Assembly: GCA_009731375.1 (NCBI GenBank) | Contig: BJOX01000069.1 | Location: forward strand, 663,293-703,461 | Reading direction: 5' to 3' | From: Paulinella micropora | Taxonomy: Eukaryota > Cercozoa > Imbricatea > Euglyphida | DNA length: 40,169 nt | Part shown: positions 1-10,490 of the stretch, piece after piece | How positions within the stretch are numbered: the first letter of the stretch is position 1 | Layout: every line of letters begins with the position of its first letter | Translations under genes and position numbers: made by a program | Notes under the pieces: generated by a model | Seen by the model: only the letters and a program-made list of their open reading frames with translations | The model's database searches: none | Told to the model about the DNA's origin: nothing

Positions 1-140
1 CATTGATTAAATTTAAAAAATAATTTCCCTCCGTGTAATCAATGTGTAATTGTAAATCTTCCTGTGCCCAGTATGGGCGTGTCATCAGCAGTCTAGTGTC
101 CATAGTATATTATGGTGGATATATTTATATATAAAATAAT

Positions 141-371
141 TTATATATTTACCGCCAGACTATCCCGCAATCGCCTCAAACTTATCAATTCTTCCTTTTG
201 TTTTTCGTATCGCTCCTTCCGCTGTGCCTTAATTTTTTCCTTATTTTTGTGGTAGTAAGCCTTGGCATTTGCTCGGTTCTTATCGGGGTGTGCCTTCAAG
301 TAAGCACTCGCCCTTTCCCTCCTTATTAATACCCGTTCGTCGGGCGTGTTATATTTCTTTTGTCTCGGCAT
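141..371 (-). CDS. Small basic lysine/arginine-rich protein (76 aa)
   Basis: A 76-aa ORF with an ATG start and TAA stop, preceded by a very AT-rich upstream region on the minus strand. The protein is highly basic and predicted helical, with a repeated pattern of K/R, N and Y such as AYYHKNKEKIKAQRKERY. Short proteins of this composition are common in algal and giant DNA viruses and in phages, sometimes linked to homing-type HNH nucleases, but no nuclease motif is present here. Function is unknown; nucleic-acid binding is a guess from charge. It is the only convincing ORF in the first 2 kb. Confidence 0.5.
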   Translation of the reverse strand: MPRQKKYNTPDERVLIRRERASAYLKAHPDKNRANAKAYYHKNKEKIKAQRKERYEKQKEELISLRRLRDSLAVNI

Positions 372-454
372 GTTATATATATAATTATATTGTTTTAATT
401 ATTTAAATCAAAATTATTTAATCATTAGATTTCCACTGGATTTCCATTATTAAA

Positions 455-736
455 GGTCGGACACCTGCGAGAGAGAGCAGAGGGGGATTTATTAAAATTC
501 ATCTTCCTGCCCCCTGTCCAACCTTTGGCTTCATTTTTCCAAAACTTTTCCCTGTCCCCCTCCCATAAAGGGGGGACATACTTTTTTTTTTTTTCTTATA
601 AAAGGTTGGACAGGTTGGACAGATAAAAAAAAGATTAATAGTAAGAGTAATAATATAAAATCCTTTAAAAAACATAATAAAAAGTGTCTAACCTTCAAAA
701 ACTAAGGTCGGACGTGTCCAACCTAAGGGTTGGACA
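455..736. repeat. Cluster of TGTCCAACC / GGTTGGACA 9-mers
   Basis: Copies or near copies lie at 455-464 (GGTCGGACAC), 515-523, 604-612 and 613-621 (direct tandem), 685-693, 706-714, 715-723 and 728-736; another pair sits in the arms of the large inverted repeat (1016-1024 and 1233-1241). The cluster lies in non-coding AT-rich DNA. Iterated 9-mers on both strands suit a protein-binding array such as an origin or operator region, but this is inference. Confidence 0.45.
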
Positions 737-877
737 GGGGGTAGAAAGCGGTATTTTATAAAAACTCTCTCTCCCGTGCTCATATACACAAAAAGAAGCA
801 GGACTGCTTTTTGTGCTCAACAAGCACTACATAAGCACTACATTTTTTTACTCTCACATTATCCCCCCAACCCCCCC

Positions 878-896
878 GTTTCAACTTCGTTGAAAC
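878..896. repeat. Short perfect hairpin between C-rich tracts
   Basis: An 8-bp perfect stem (GTTTCAAC / GTTGAAAC) with a 3-nt TTC loop, flanked on both sides by runs of C, and followed by a second small stem CCCC-TTTC-GGGG at about 912-920. It could be a transcript 3' hairpin or a replication structure; nothing decides this. Confidence 0.4.
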
Positions 897-923
897 CGCC
901 CCCCCTTCCCCCCTTTCGGGGTG

Positions 924-1333
924 TGATCATTTATGTTGGATAGACAGGTCTAACCGCAAAGTATAAAACAAGCCGTTAAAATGTGTAAAACCAACATTAG
1001 ACATATAGAAAAAAGTGTCCAACCCTTGTAAAAACCGACGAAGGTTTTCTAAAAATCAACAAACTAAGCATACTAAGAGAGATTAAGACATATTAAGCAC
1101 ATAGTCCATATAAAATTTATTTATATATATTTTTATGTAGTAAAAATATGGACTATGTGCTTAATATGTCTTAATCTCTCTTAGTATGCTTAGTTTGTTG
1201 ATTTTTAGAAAACCTTCGTCGGTTTTTACAAGGGTTGGACACTTTTTTCTATATGTCTAATGTTGGTTTTACACATTTTAACGGCTTGTTTTATACTTTG
1301 CGGTTAGACCTGTCTATCCAACATAAATGATCA
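924..1333. repeat. Perfect 188-bp inverted repeat with 34-bp AT spacer
   Basis: Bases 924-1111 are the exact reverse complement of 1146-1333 as far as I can read, separated by a 34-nt A/T-only-rich spacer. Identity stops abruptly at both outer ends: the left is followed outward by C-rich DNA, the right by (AT)n. The arms contain no ORF but include TGTCCAACC-type motifs shared with the region to the left. Candidates are a fold-back viral telomere or concatemer joint, an inverted duplication, or a fold-back artefact of amplification or assembly. Confidence 0.85.
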
Positions 1334-1368
1334 TATATATATATATATTAATATTATATATATATTAC

Positions 1369-1412
<44 letters not shown>
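1333..1412. repeat. (AT)n low-complexity tract
   Basis: Nearly pure alternating AT immediately outside the right arm of the inverted repeat. No gene. Confidence 0.9.
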
Positions 1413-1596
1413 TACTATATACATCAATATTGCCCCCGACCAAATTATGGTGCCATTATGGTCAAACCGTAGGTTTTGCACAATAACGTTTTTGTAATGA
1501 ACAAAACACAAAACTTTTAACCGTTATAAAATTTGACTCTCAATTTCAACTAAGAGGTGACTCTGAATGATTTTTTTTCAAGTTTTTTTTCAAGTT

Positions 1597-1601
1597 TTAT
1601 T

Positions 1602-1688
<87 letters not shown>
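1597..1688. repeat. (ATT)n microsatellite
   Basis: About 30 ATT units with one interruption (a TTTTT at about 1621). It abuts the left terminal inverted repeat of the small element that follows. Confidence 0.95.
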
Positions 1689-1975
1689 TAATATTGCTGT
1701 TGACATTCAAGACAACAACAAAAATTAGTTTTTCATTTTTGTGTCAGATTTTCATTTTTGTGACAGTTTTTCATTTTTGTGACAAAAATTCAAATTTTCA
1801 AATTTAACGGTAACATTTCGCGAAAATTTACGATATTTTGCGGACGAATATAGCAGTTAATTTGAAAAATTCAAATTTTCACTCAAAATCAAAATTCCAA
1901 GCAAAACTGAAATTCCAACCAAAACAGAAAAATCAATTTTTTTTGTTGTCTTGAATGTCAACAACAATATTAATA
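1688..1975. mobile_element. MITE-like element with ~44-bp terminal inverted repeats
   Basis: The left end (about 1688-1733) and right end (about 1928-1973) are near-perfect inverted repeats sharing the core GTTGACATTCAAGACAACA with a few mismatches. The ~190-bp interior holds tandem TTTTCATTTTTGTGACA-type units and further subterminal inverted similarity, so the element could fold almost end to end. It has no ORF. Length and structure fit a non-autonomous MITE, possibly with a TAA/TTA-type target duplication, though the ATT microsatellite on the left makes target-site reading unsafe. Confidence 0.5.
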
Positions 1976-2040
1976 ATGCAAACCAGATCACATCGTGATC
2001 TTTACAACAAAAAAAATACGATTAAAAAATATTAAAAACT

Positions 2041-2571
2041 CAAAAAGTTATAATATAGCCTGGTTCACTGCCTCCGTTTTCGACCCCACTAAAACGACCT
2101 AAAAAACATATGTAACGAAGTCTCTCAGCAAACCGGAGTGCATATAGGTACTAGGTCAGGAAGCGTACCCGTGCTTACTGCTCCAATTGCCGCTTCTTTT
2201 TTTTCCGTACCGGTGATTGTTTCGCGTGGCACACACGACGCAACACCTTCGTCGCTCCAGCGCGAGCCAGGATGTAGCCAATTATTGGTTGATTAAAATG
2301 ACCTTTGACGTTATTAATATTATTAATATTAATAATGAGCGGTTTTTTTTCATAGTTCGCTTAAATATGACAGAAGTATTTATTAATAATACAAACAACG
2401 TACTGCTAATATTGCCACATTTGGGACTTTCAAACTTGAAAGGGTTATCAATGTTTGTAACAACCTTGTCGCATATGTGCACTACAAGTAATATTTATAA
2501 CAATCATGTCGAGCGACGTACGCATGAACTGCCACATTATACATAGAAACTCTGGAAGTGTGAACATGAGA

Positions 2572-2604
<33 letters not shown>

Positions 2605-3564
2605 NNNNNNNNNNGTAAATAAAATATACTGGTTGCATACAACAGCAGCAGACTGCGATTGATGACAAAAAACGTTTTATATATATATTTATATATATAT
2701 ATATATTTACAATACGTATAATAAATCTATGCCTCGTTCCATGAACTTAGTTTTGGACCCAAGATTCAGAAGCGGAACTATATAAAAAATATAACACAGG
2801 GTGCTTGATTAAAAAAAAAAAAAAAAAAAATTAACAGGTGCGTTGATAGTCAATCAAAATCCTTAAGTATTCTTGGGTGCATCCAGGTAGAAAATGTAGA
2901 TGTATATCCCCAATTGTGGGGGAAAACAGGAACTTAACGTCTCCTGACAAGCTACAAAAGCTAGGAGACACAGACAAACAATCTAAATGTGCAAGAGGGT
3001 GATAATGTCTAGGTTCTGATAATTGTTCGCCCTGATATTACTTAACACACCATTTGTGTTAGAACAAGGGGTGCGGTGCAAGGTGAAAAAAAAANNNNNN
3101 NNNNAAAAAAAAAAAAAAAAAAAAAAAACCTTCATTCTGTTGATATGGCTAACGTTTTTCCAACATGGAACATTCTTGTTGATATGGCTAACGTTTGTCC
3201 AACATGGAACAATCTTGTTTGCCCCGAGGGTGCGCTTCCATCACGCGTACATATTGCATATATACACATATACCTGCTGGTCCCGCTGGACTTGGCTTAT
3301 GAGCAGGGGTGTTGGGGCAGATATACATATACATATATGCAAAAAGCTGGTGCTGTGGGGAACACAAGAGGAAGAATATGCTCAAATTGAATAATGCCTC
3401 CTACTTGGTGAGCTTGGGGGTGGGGCTCGGCGAAATAGAGCTTCCGAAAGGGGGGATGGGGGTGGGTNNNNNNNNNNNNNNNNNNNNNNNNNNNNNNNNN
3501 NNNNNNNNNNNNNNNNNNNNNNNNNNNNNNNNNNNNNNNNNNNNNNNNNNNNNNNNNNNNNNNN
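2041..3564. other. Non-coding stretch with homopolymers and N gaps
   Basis: I see no gene here. It contains a poly-G run (about 2574-2603) ending in a 10-N gap (2605-2614), poly-A runs near 2813-2830 and 3086-3128 around another 10-N gap (3095-3104), a 39-bp tandem duplication at about 3138-3215 (unit beginning GTTGATATGGCTAACGTTT), and a 97-N gap (3468-3564). ORFs reaching into these runs are compositional accidents. Confidence 0.7.
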
Positions 3565-3664
3565 GTGGGTGGTCATGCGCCGAAGAAGGCCGTGCGGGAG
3601 GTAACACAGGGGGGAGCGCGCTCACGTCGATCACTTTCAGGTGCTTCTCGGAGCCAACCTGGGT

Positions 3665-3677
3665 GCGTGTGTGTGTG

Positions 3678-3716
<39 letters not shown>

Positions 3717-4121
3717 TAGAGAGAAAGAGAGAGAGATGGATAGATAGATAGATAGATAGATAGATAGAAAGAGACCGATCGCTGGTGGGACGGCGGCATG
3801 ATCTGGAACATGGCAGAGACGAGGGAGGCTAGTTGGTTTTGGTTTGACTCAAGCGCATGGAGTGAGGATTCGTCGTCTTTGACTGAGGGAACGCTGTGAA
3901 ATTTGATCGAGTCCTAGATGGATAGGTAGGTGGGTAAGTAGGTAGGTAGGTAGGTAGGTAGAAAGATGTCTTTGACGCTGGGCACGCTGTGGAACTGGAT
4001 CGAGTCCTGGGCGGATAGGTAGGTAGGTAAGTAGGTAGGTAGGTAGGTAGAAGTAGGTAGGTAGGTAGGTAGGCAGGTAGATAGATGGATAGGTAGGTAG
4101 GCAGGTAGGTAGGTAGGTAGG

Positions 4122-4155
<34 letters not shown>

Positions 4156-4490
4156 AACAGGCAGGCAGACAGGCAGGCAGGCAGACAGGTAGGTAGGCAG
4201 GTAGGTAGGTAGGTAGGTAGATAGTTAGATAGGTAGGTAGGTAGATAGGTAGATAGATAGATATATATGTTTGGTTTGGTAGGTAGGTAGGTAGATAGAT
4301 AGATAGACAGATAGATAGAAAGATAGATAGTCAGATAAGACAGACAGATAGACAGATAGATAGACAGACAGATAGATAGATAGATAGATATAGACAGACA
4401 GACAGACACAGATAGACAGATAGACAGATAGATAGATAGATAGATAGATGATAGATAGATAGATAGATGGATAGATAGATACCTTGATCG
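3665..4490. repeat. GT/GA and TAGA/TAGG compound microsatellites
   Basis: A (GT)n-(GA)n-(TAGA)n run at 3665-3770, then a long compound array of TAGG, TAGA and CAGA units at about 3918-4480. Between them (3771-3917) is a short unique stretch; a related sequence with TTTGAC and GATCGAGTCCT recurs at about 3878-3915 and 3966-4010. The long Tyr/Leu/Ser/Pro-repeat ORFs here are microsatellite artefacts. Confidence 0.95.
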
Positions 4491-4550
4491 AATCGAAGGA
4501 ATGGCTACGGGCAAAGCCTTTGGCAGCTGACCTAATAGCATAAGACATGA

Positions 4551-4702
4551 TGTGTTAGGTTAGGTAAGGTTACATCAGGTCAGGTTAGGTTGGGTTAGGT
4601 TAGGTAAGGTTAGGTTAGGTTGGCAAGGTTAGGTTAGGTTTAGGTTAGGTTAGGTTAGGTTTAGGTTAGGTTAGGTTGAGGTTAGGTTAGGTAAGGTTAT
4701 CT
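4551..4702. repeat. Interstitial TTAGG-like (GGTTA)n array
   Basis: About 150 bp of degenerate GGTTA/TTAGG pentamers with interspersed variants such as GGTAA, GGTTTA and GGTCA. TTAGG is the telomere repeat of many arthropods and occurs elsewhere too; related AACCT arrays can also be dispersed satellites. Degeneracy and position between microsatellites argue for an interstitial array and not a live telomere. Confidence 0.8.
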
Positions 4703-4757
4703 TCACCTATCATACTCCATGCGACGGAATGGTTCCGGACTACGACGAGTGCCTGAT

Positions 4758-4861
4758 GGATATATATATATATATAGATGGATATATATATATATGTATA
4801 TATATATACAGAGAGAGAGAGAGAGAGATAGAGAGATAGAGATGGAGAGATAGAGATCGAG

Positions 4862-4898
<37 letters not shown>

Positions 4899-5251
4899 CA
4901 GATAGACAGATAGATATAGATGTAGATAGATAGATAGATAGATAGATAGAGAGATAGATAGATAGATAAATAGATAGATAGATAGACTGACAGACAGACA
5001 AATAGCCAGCTAGCTAGCTCTGGCTAACCTGACGGTGTGCGCGTGCCTGACTTGTAGGACGCGACTGGGGGGGACACGAAGCTGCCTTCTGAGTTTCTGC
5101 GGCTGGTCTGGTGGAGACAGGACTTGGAGAAGGCTTCTGCCGCGCTTTCTTCAGAGACGCGAGTGAGACCGAACACGCGAATCACATCCCTGGTGGACAA
5201 ACAAATATATACATGCATAAGCGTGTGACTGAGTAATCAGAACAGAGGAGA

Positions 5252-5282
<31 letters not shown>

Positions 5283-5473
5283 TGTGTGTGTGTGTGTGTG
5301 TGTGTGCGTGTGTGTGTGTGTGTTACTTGGGCTCCTGCAAGACATGGGTTACTGAGTCCGTGTCTTCATTCATAGTCACCGTGCCTATAGGTGCATAGAT
5401 GTCTATATCTCTCTCTCTCTCTATCTACCTACCTACCTACCTACTATCGATCTATCGATCGGTCGATCGGTCG

Positions 5474-5506
<33 letters not shown>

Positions 5507-5543
5507 CCTACACACCTACCTATCTATCTATCTATCTAGATAG

Positions 5544-5586
<43 letters not shown>

Positions 5587-5594
5587 CCCATCTA

Positions 5595-5637
<43 letters not shown>

Positions 5638-5710
5638 CCTATCTATCTATCCCTCAAATTATCTACCTACCTACCTACCTACCTATCTAGCTATCTAGCT
5701 ACCTAGCTAC

Positions 5711-5742
<32 letters not shown>

Positions 5743-5745
5743 GAT
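4758..5745. repeat. Further TA, GA, GATA, GT and CTAT/CTAC microsatellites
   Basis: Arrays at about 4758-4810 (TA), 4810-5000 (GA and GATA/CAGA), 5247-5322 (GA then GT) and 5402-5740 (CTAT/CTAC, with one ATCGATCGGTCG variant block). A unique stretch at 5001-5246 shows no gene I can support. Confidence 0.95.
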
Positions 5746-6270
5746 CTCATCACTTACTCCACGGAGTGAACCAAGGCCACTTGAGGTGTCACTGACCCTC
5801 CCTTGGGCTTGGTTTTTTGAAATGGGTGCCATCTGTCGACAGACAGAGAAGTAGGGGATGGTGTGGGTGTGCTGGGCCCGTGGTGGGGTGCCTTATGTGT
5901 GCCTAGCCATACGCCTATAAGTCACATGCCGAAATAGCGACGGGAAGCACAATCCTGTTCCCTCAGGGTGCCCTTTCTCGCTTGTTGAGCCCGGAATAAA
6001 ACCCACAGTGCTCTGTCGGTTTATACTAGACTGTCGAACAGTCTCGAAACTCCATCTGCTTACTGGGCCCTCTGTAATGGAGGTGGGAGCTCGTTCTGCA
6101 AGGGGCGCTTATGGAACGAGCCCTGGCCCCGCCTGGTACTAGGGAGCTTTGGTATCGCCTGTATCAGTCCCTTCCGTGCAAACATCACGGCTTAGCTGGG
6201 CATCGGGTTAATACTTTACCCAGACTTCCTTGGTTGACGAAATCAGAAGCTCCTTTTTTCTGACATTAGT
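5746..6270. other. ~520-bp unique non-coding block between TATC arrays
   Basis: A block of ordinary complexity bounded on both sides by CTAT/CTAC microsatellites. I find no long ORF, tRNA or rRNA. Its placement between identical simple repeats fits a retroelement or SINE fragment that carried or seeded the microsatellite, but I do not recognise the family. Confidence 0.35.
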
Positions 6271-6274
6271 CGAT

Positions 6275-6301
6275 ATCTCATCTATCTACCTACCTACCTA
6301 C

Positions 6302-6357
<56 letters not shown>

Positions 6358-6590
6358 GTATCTACCTACCTACCTACCTACCTATCTATCTATCTATCTA
6401 TCTATGTATCTATCTATCTATGTATCTATCTATGTATCTATGTATCTATCTATCTATCCATGAGACCTGCGTTTGCGGAGTCGATTTCGGCCAGGGAATG
6501 CACAGGCGCAGGTCGGGGCAAAGACCACCTTCATACATACATTTTGTGTATGTATGCATGTATGTATGTATGTACGTACGTACGTACGTT

Positions 6591-6621
<31 letters not shown>

Positions 6622-7105
6622 TTAAGTAAGTATGTATGTATGTATGCATATGTATGTATGTATGTGTATGCATGTATGCATGTATGTATGTATGTGCGTG
6701 TGTGTGTATGTATGTATGTGTGTATGTATGCATGTGTGTATGTGTATGTATGTATGTATGTATGTATGTTTACAGGCTAAGGTCTGGGTGGCATCCAACT
6801 ACGTAACATAACATAACATAACACACATGTCTGCCTGTCTGTCTGTGTCTGTATGTATGTACATATGTATGCATGTATGTATGTATGTATGTAATGTATG
6901 TAATATATGTTATGTATGTAAATATGTTGTATGTGTGTATGTTGTATGTATGTATGTATGTATGTATGTATGTATGCATGTAAGTAAGTAAGTAAGTAAG
7001 TATGAATATGTTACCTTTATGTTATGTTGTGGGCGTGTTATGTAATGTTATGGTTGTGTTATGTTACGTTAACAGACAGACAGACAGACAGGACGGACAG
7101 ACAAA
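6275..7105. repeat. TATC/TATG/GTAA/CAGA microsatellite arrays
   Basis: TATC with TACC blocks (about 6275-6460), TATG variants (about 6530-6770 and 6850-6990), GTAA (about 6980-7002), ATAAC units near 6805-6822 and CAGA (about 7074-7100). Unique DNA at 6461-6530 and 6771-6840 has no gene. The final CAGA array lies just downstream of the last visible exon of the membrane protein gene. Confidence 0.95.
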
Positions 7106-7115
7106 ACATAGATAC

Positions 7116-8202
7116 CCTTCGTGCGTGTAGTAGGTCAACACTGCACAGCAGGCCTGGAAGCCGATGCAGAACACCAAACCAAACTCAGAGTCCCACATGG
7201 TGGGAGCCAGCTCTTGGTTCATTGGGAAGTGAATGAAGAGTAACCCCTTGTAGAACAAAGTGAAGACAAAGAAGGTGCTGATCCAGAAGTGGAACCAAAA
7301 CGACCGTCGCAAGGGTCCCTTCTTCCCTTCTCTGCTCACAGCGTCTGGAATCTTGGACAAAAGGTGCCAACGTAAAGACCAGAATGTAATCAGATAAGAT
7401 GCCAAATACAAGGCGGAGGGTACGCCAATCAGAACAGCTATCCACATTTTGTTTACGATAGTCATCCCTACGACGCCCCAAAAGACCCATATTCTGTACC
7501 ACCAACAAACTATCAAAAAGCGCTTTTTGATTTTCTCCAGTCGCACTTGACTCATGTACAACAGCCCGAATAGTGACATTGAATATTTGGCCATCCCCTC
7601 CACATGAATTGCGATTGCTGGTAACATGAAGCCAGAGAACAAGAAAACGTACAGACGTTGAGGAAACATTTCCCCTGGAAGGTTAAGCATAACACCCAGA
7701 CACCAAAAGAGGGAGACACACATGAGTAGCCGGAGTCTCATGTTGTGCTTCAAACCACCAAGGGGCGTTCCATGGTGCATCCGAGCTGCAAACATAATGA
7801 TGATTACAATTAGAGAAGGTAGGTTGTGATATGGGGCCTACATCGCATTCATCACCCATACATCGTTTATCGCTCACTCGCAAAATCTAAGAACTCGTAT
7901 ATCATCTTATCCACGATCTTCTGAAGTTCAAAAACGAAACTGAAGATTCATGTCTACGTGGTGTTACCATGAAGAGCAGCGCGTAAGTGTTGATGTACTA
8001 CGATTGCAAGGTGAATCGTAGTGACGATGAGGTACGCCAAGTTAGCTTTTTGTCTGACAAATTCTCCAGAGACCATTTGCCTTTTCTGGTTTTCTCTGTC
8101 AGACGTGTTGGTTTTGGGAAAAGGGAGGCAACCCCAGCCTCCGAAAGTTGAGACAGGAGTGCTCCGACACATGCTTTGAAGGCTGGCGTTCTGGCCTGTC
8201 AT
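7116..8202 (-). CDS. Host multi-pass membrane protein, two exons visible (7968-8202 and 7116-7785)
   Basis: Two minus-strand reading frames join across an intron of 182 nt (7967 down to 7786). The donor is ATG|GTAACA and the acceptor is a T-rich stretch ending TTTGCAG; phase is consistent (1), and the frame on both sides encodes hydrophobic helices. Exon 1 may start at the ATG at 8202. The product has about seven to eight membrane-spanning segments with aromatic-rich loops and a basic loop containing SREGKKGP. The second exon probably ends at AAGG|GTATCT (donor at 7115), beyond which the frame runs into a CAGA microsatellite, so more exons are likely to the left. I do not recognise the family; a eukaryotic integral membrane protein is all I can support. 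Confidence 0.55.
7786..7967 (-). other. Spliceosomal intron of the membrane protein gene
   Basis: GT-AG boundaries, 182 nt, with stop codons in frame. Removing it restores one continuous hydrophobic reading frame in matching phase. It shows that the left part of the window is eukaryotic nuclear DNA. Confidence 0.6.
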
Positions 8203-8585
8203 AAAACCTTTTCGATCTCCTACAACCTCCTGTTCCAGACCCCGTCCCAGGTGGGGCGCGCCACCTAGCTCTCAATTTCCTGGCTGCAGGCCGCCAAGGC
8301 TTCAGTGCAGTGGAAATGTCTTTGTTTATGCACAGTTGTATTGGTAAGTATACTCAAGAACTTTGTTTGCTAGTCGTGTTATATCTAGTGTGGGTACGTA
8401 CGTTGTCAATTTGATACTTTATAGCTGTTTCTGGATGCATGTATTTTTACCGACAGCTATGTAGGATCCATTTGTATGTACATGTTTGCATTTCATACGA
8501 AATGAGCAAGCTGTAAATACTTGCCTCAATACGCACGAAACGACAAACTTACTTGAATACATATGCATGCATACATACGTACATC
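8203..8585. other. Unique non-coding DNA upstream of the membrane protein gene
   Basis: No supported gene. It holds ordinary-complexity sequence with one strong-looking donor-like GGTAAGTATAC on the plus strand near 8344, without a linked exon that I can identify. Confidence 0.4.
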
Positions 8586-8589
8586 CACT

Positions 8590-9061
<472 letters not shown>

Positions 9062-9071
9062 NNNNNNNNNN
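9062..9071. other. 10-N assembly gap at the host/virus boundary
   Basis: A run of exactly 10 N, as at 2605 and 3095, which suggests placeholder gaps of unknown size. Continuity between the microsatellite DNA and the viral block is therefore not directly sequenced. Confidence 0.9.
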
Positions 9072-9118
9072 TATTAACATTAATGTTAAAAATCTACGAT
9101 AGGCCTGATCACTCCATT

Positions 9119-9300
9119 TCCTTTTTGTCCCTGGTGGGCCGACCCTGTAAAAATTGCCTTTTTGCCCTGGCGGACCGACCTGGTAACCGTTACCTTTTCT
9201 TACCCGAAAAGTGGCACTAGTTGCACGGCCGGCCCAGACCACGCAAAATGGCATTTCCCAGCGAAAGTGGTATTTGTGGCACGGCCGGCCCGATGCAGGA
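9119..9300. repeat. Short degenerate repeats (TTTTTGCCCTGG, GCACGGCCGGCCC)
   Basis: TTTTTGYCCTGGYGG-type units occur at about 9121 and 9160, followed by CCGACC, and again at about 10786 beside the first gene. A second unit, GCACGGCCGGCCC, occurs at about 9222 and 9278. They mark the block as an internally repetitive non-coding flank. Confidence 0.55.
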
Positions 9301-9505
9301 AAAGTGGCATTTTACCTGGAAATTTCGGCATTCGCGTATCACTGCTTGTTTCGGCCATATCACATGCAAAATTTGCATTTCACAGGTGAATTTCTGCATT
9401 TGCGTATCACTGCTTGTTTCGGCCATATCACATGGGAAAATTGCATTTCACAGGGGAATTTCTGCATTTGGCGCAACATTGCCTATTTCGGCCATATCAC
9501 CTGGT
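9300..9505. repeat. 68-bp tandem repeat, about 2.8 copies
   Basis: Copies begin at about 9335, 9403 and 9471 (unit start GCGTATCACTGCTTGTTTCG, then a conserved GGCCATATCAC). The third copy is diverged. ORFs here are repeat-driven and lack start context. Confidence 0.85.
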
Positions 9506-9516
9506 ATTATCCGGCT

Positions 9517-10470
9517 GGTGCCACCTGCCAGAACCCTGCCAGGTAAGAGTATAGCGGAGCGTAACGGACAAGGTGTGGGTTCTGACAAAGCGGGCTCCGG
9601 TGCCACCTGCCAGAACCCTGCCAGGTAAGAGTATAGCAGAGAGTAACGGACAAGGTGTGTGTTCTGACAAAGTGGCTCCGGTGCCACCTGCCAGAACCCT
9701 GCCAGGTAAGGGTATAGCGGAGCGTAACGGACAAGGTCTGGGTTCTGACAAGGCTCGCCACCGGCGGGGAAAAAGAGGNNNNNNNNNNNNNNNNNNNNNN
9801 NNNNNNNNNNNNNNNNNNNNNNNNNNNNNNNNNNNNNNNNNNNNACACGTATTGTTATAGCGCAGCGTAACGGCCCAGGTGTGGGTTCTGACAAAGTGGC
9901 TCCGGTGCCACCTGCCAGAACCCTGCCAAGTATGAGTATAGCGGAGAGTAACGGACAAGGTGTGGGTTCTGACACGGTGGCCCCACCAGAAGGAAAAAAG
10001 AGGGGGGGGGAGGGGAGGGTCCCCCCGGTGCCTTGGCATCAGGTGGCACCACGCCAGAACCCTGCAAGTGATTGTTATAGCGTAGCGTAACGACTCAGGT
10101 GTGGGTTCTGACAGAGAGGGAGTGGTGGCACCTGCCAGAACCCTGCCAGTTATTGTTATAGCGTAGCGTAACGGTCAAAGTGTGGGTTCTGACAGCGGCA
10201 CCGGCCACTGGATTTTCGAGGTGGCTGTCAGAACCTCTGCTAGCTAGTTTATTTATATGGTAAATAAAAACGGCTCAGGTGTGGGTTCTGACAGCGGCAC
10301 CGGCCACCGGATTTTTCAGGTGGCTGGATTAGAGGGAGGGGGAGGGGGCCCCCGCTGCCAGGGTAGTGACAGAGGGGTGGGCGGTGGCACCTGCCAGAAC
10401 CGTGGATTTTGGGGGGTGGGGTGGGGAAGTGGCGAACCTGGCGGGAGGTGTGGGTTCTGACAAGGGTGTA
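9517..10470. repeat. Array of ~80-bp repeats with internal inverted CAGAACCC/GGGTTCTG
   Basis: At least eight copies, beginning at 9517, 9599, 9680, one partly lost in the 66-N gap (9779-9844), 9904, about 10043, about 10126, about 10200 and about 10384. Each reads GGTGCCACCTGCCAGAACCC, then a TATAGC-GTAACGG core, then GTGTGGGTTCTGAC. CAGAACCC and GGGTTCTG are reverse complements, so each unit can form a hairpin around GTAACGG. Early copies are 81-82 bp apart; later ones diverge. There is no gene. Position next to the first viral gene suits a genome-terminal or origin repeat block. Confidence 0.85.
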
Positions 10471-10490
10471 AAAGGGGAAAAGATTGACGA

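Larger units (their letters stand above)
1..2040. other. AT-rich segment of distinct composition, possible separate mobile element
   Basis: This stretch is strongly AT-rich with C-rich and G-rich islands, unlike both the microsatellite region and the GC-rich viral block further right. It carries one small basic ORF, repeated TGTCCAACC-type 9-mers on both strands, a perfect long inverted repeat, (AT)n and (ATT)n tracts and a small element with terminal inverted repeats. Apart from the 76-aa ORF I see no gene. The small basic protein is of a kind frequent in large DNA viruses and phages, so this could be the end of a second virus-like or plasmid-like element; that is inference. Confidence 0.4.

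Noticed and set aside
2217-2546. A 109-aa plus ORF
   Set aside because: AT-driven composition, TTG-type start, no motif or recognisable context.
3401-6463. Long Tyr/Leu/Ser/Pro or Thr/His repeat ORFs
   Set aside because: Direct translations of TAGA, TAGG, GATA, TATC and GT microsatellites.
9162-10090. Several overlapping Pro/Arg-rich ORFs in the flank
   Set aside because: They translate the 68-bp and ~80-bp repeats in all frames, some through N runs.
9517-10470. CRISPR array
   Set aside because: The entire ~80-bp unit is repeated without unique spacers, and the context is eukaryotic virus or host DNA.
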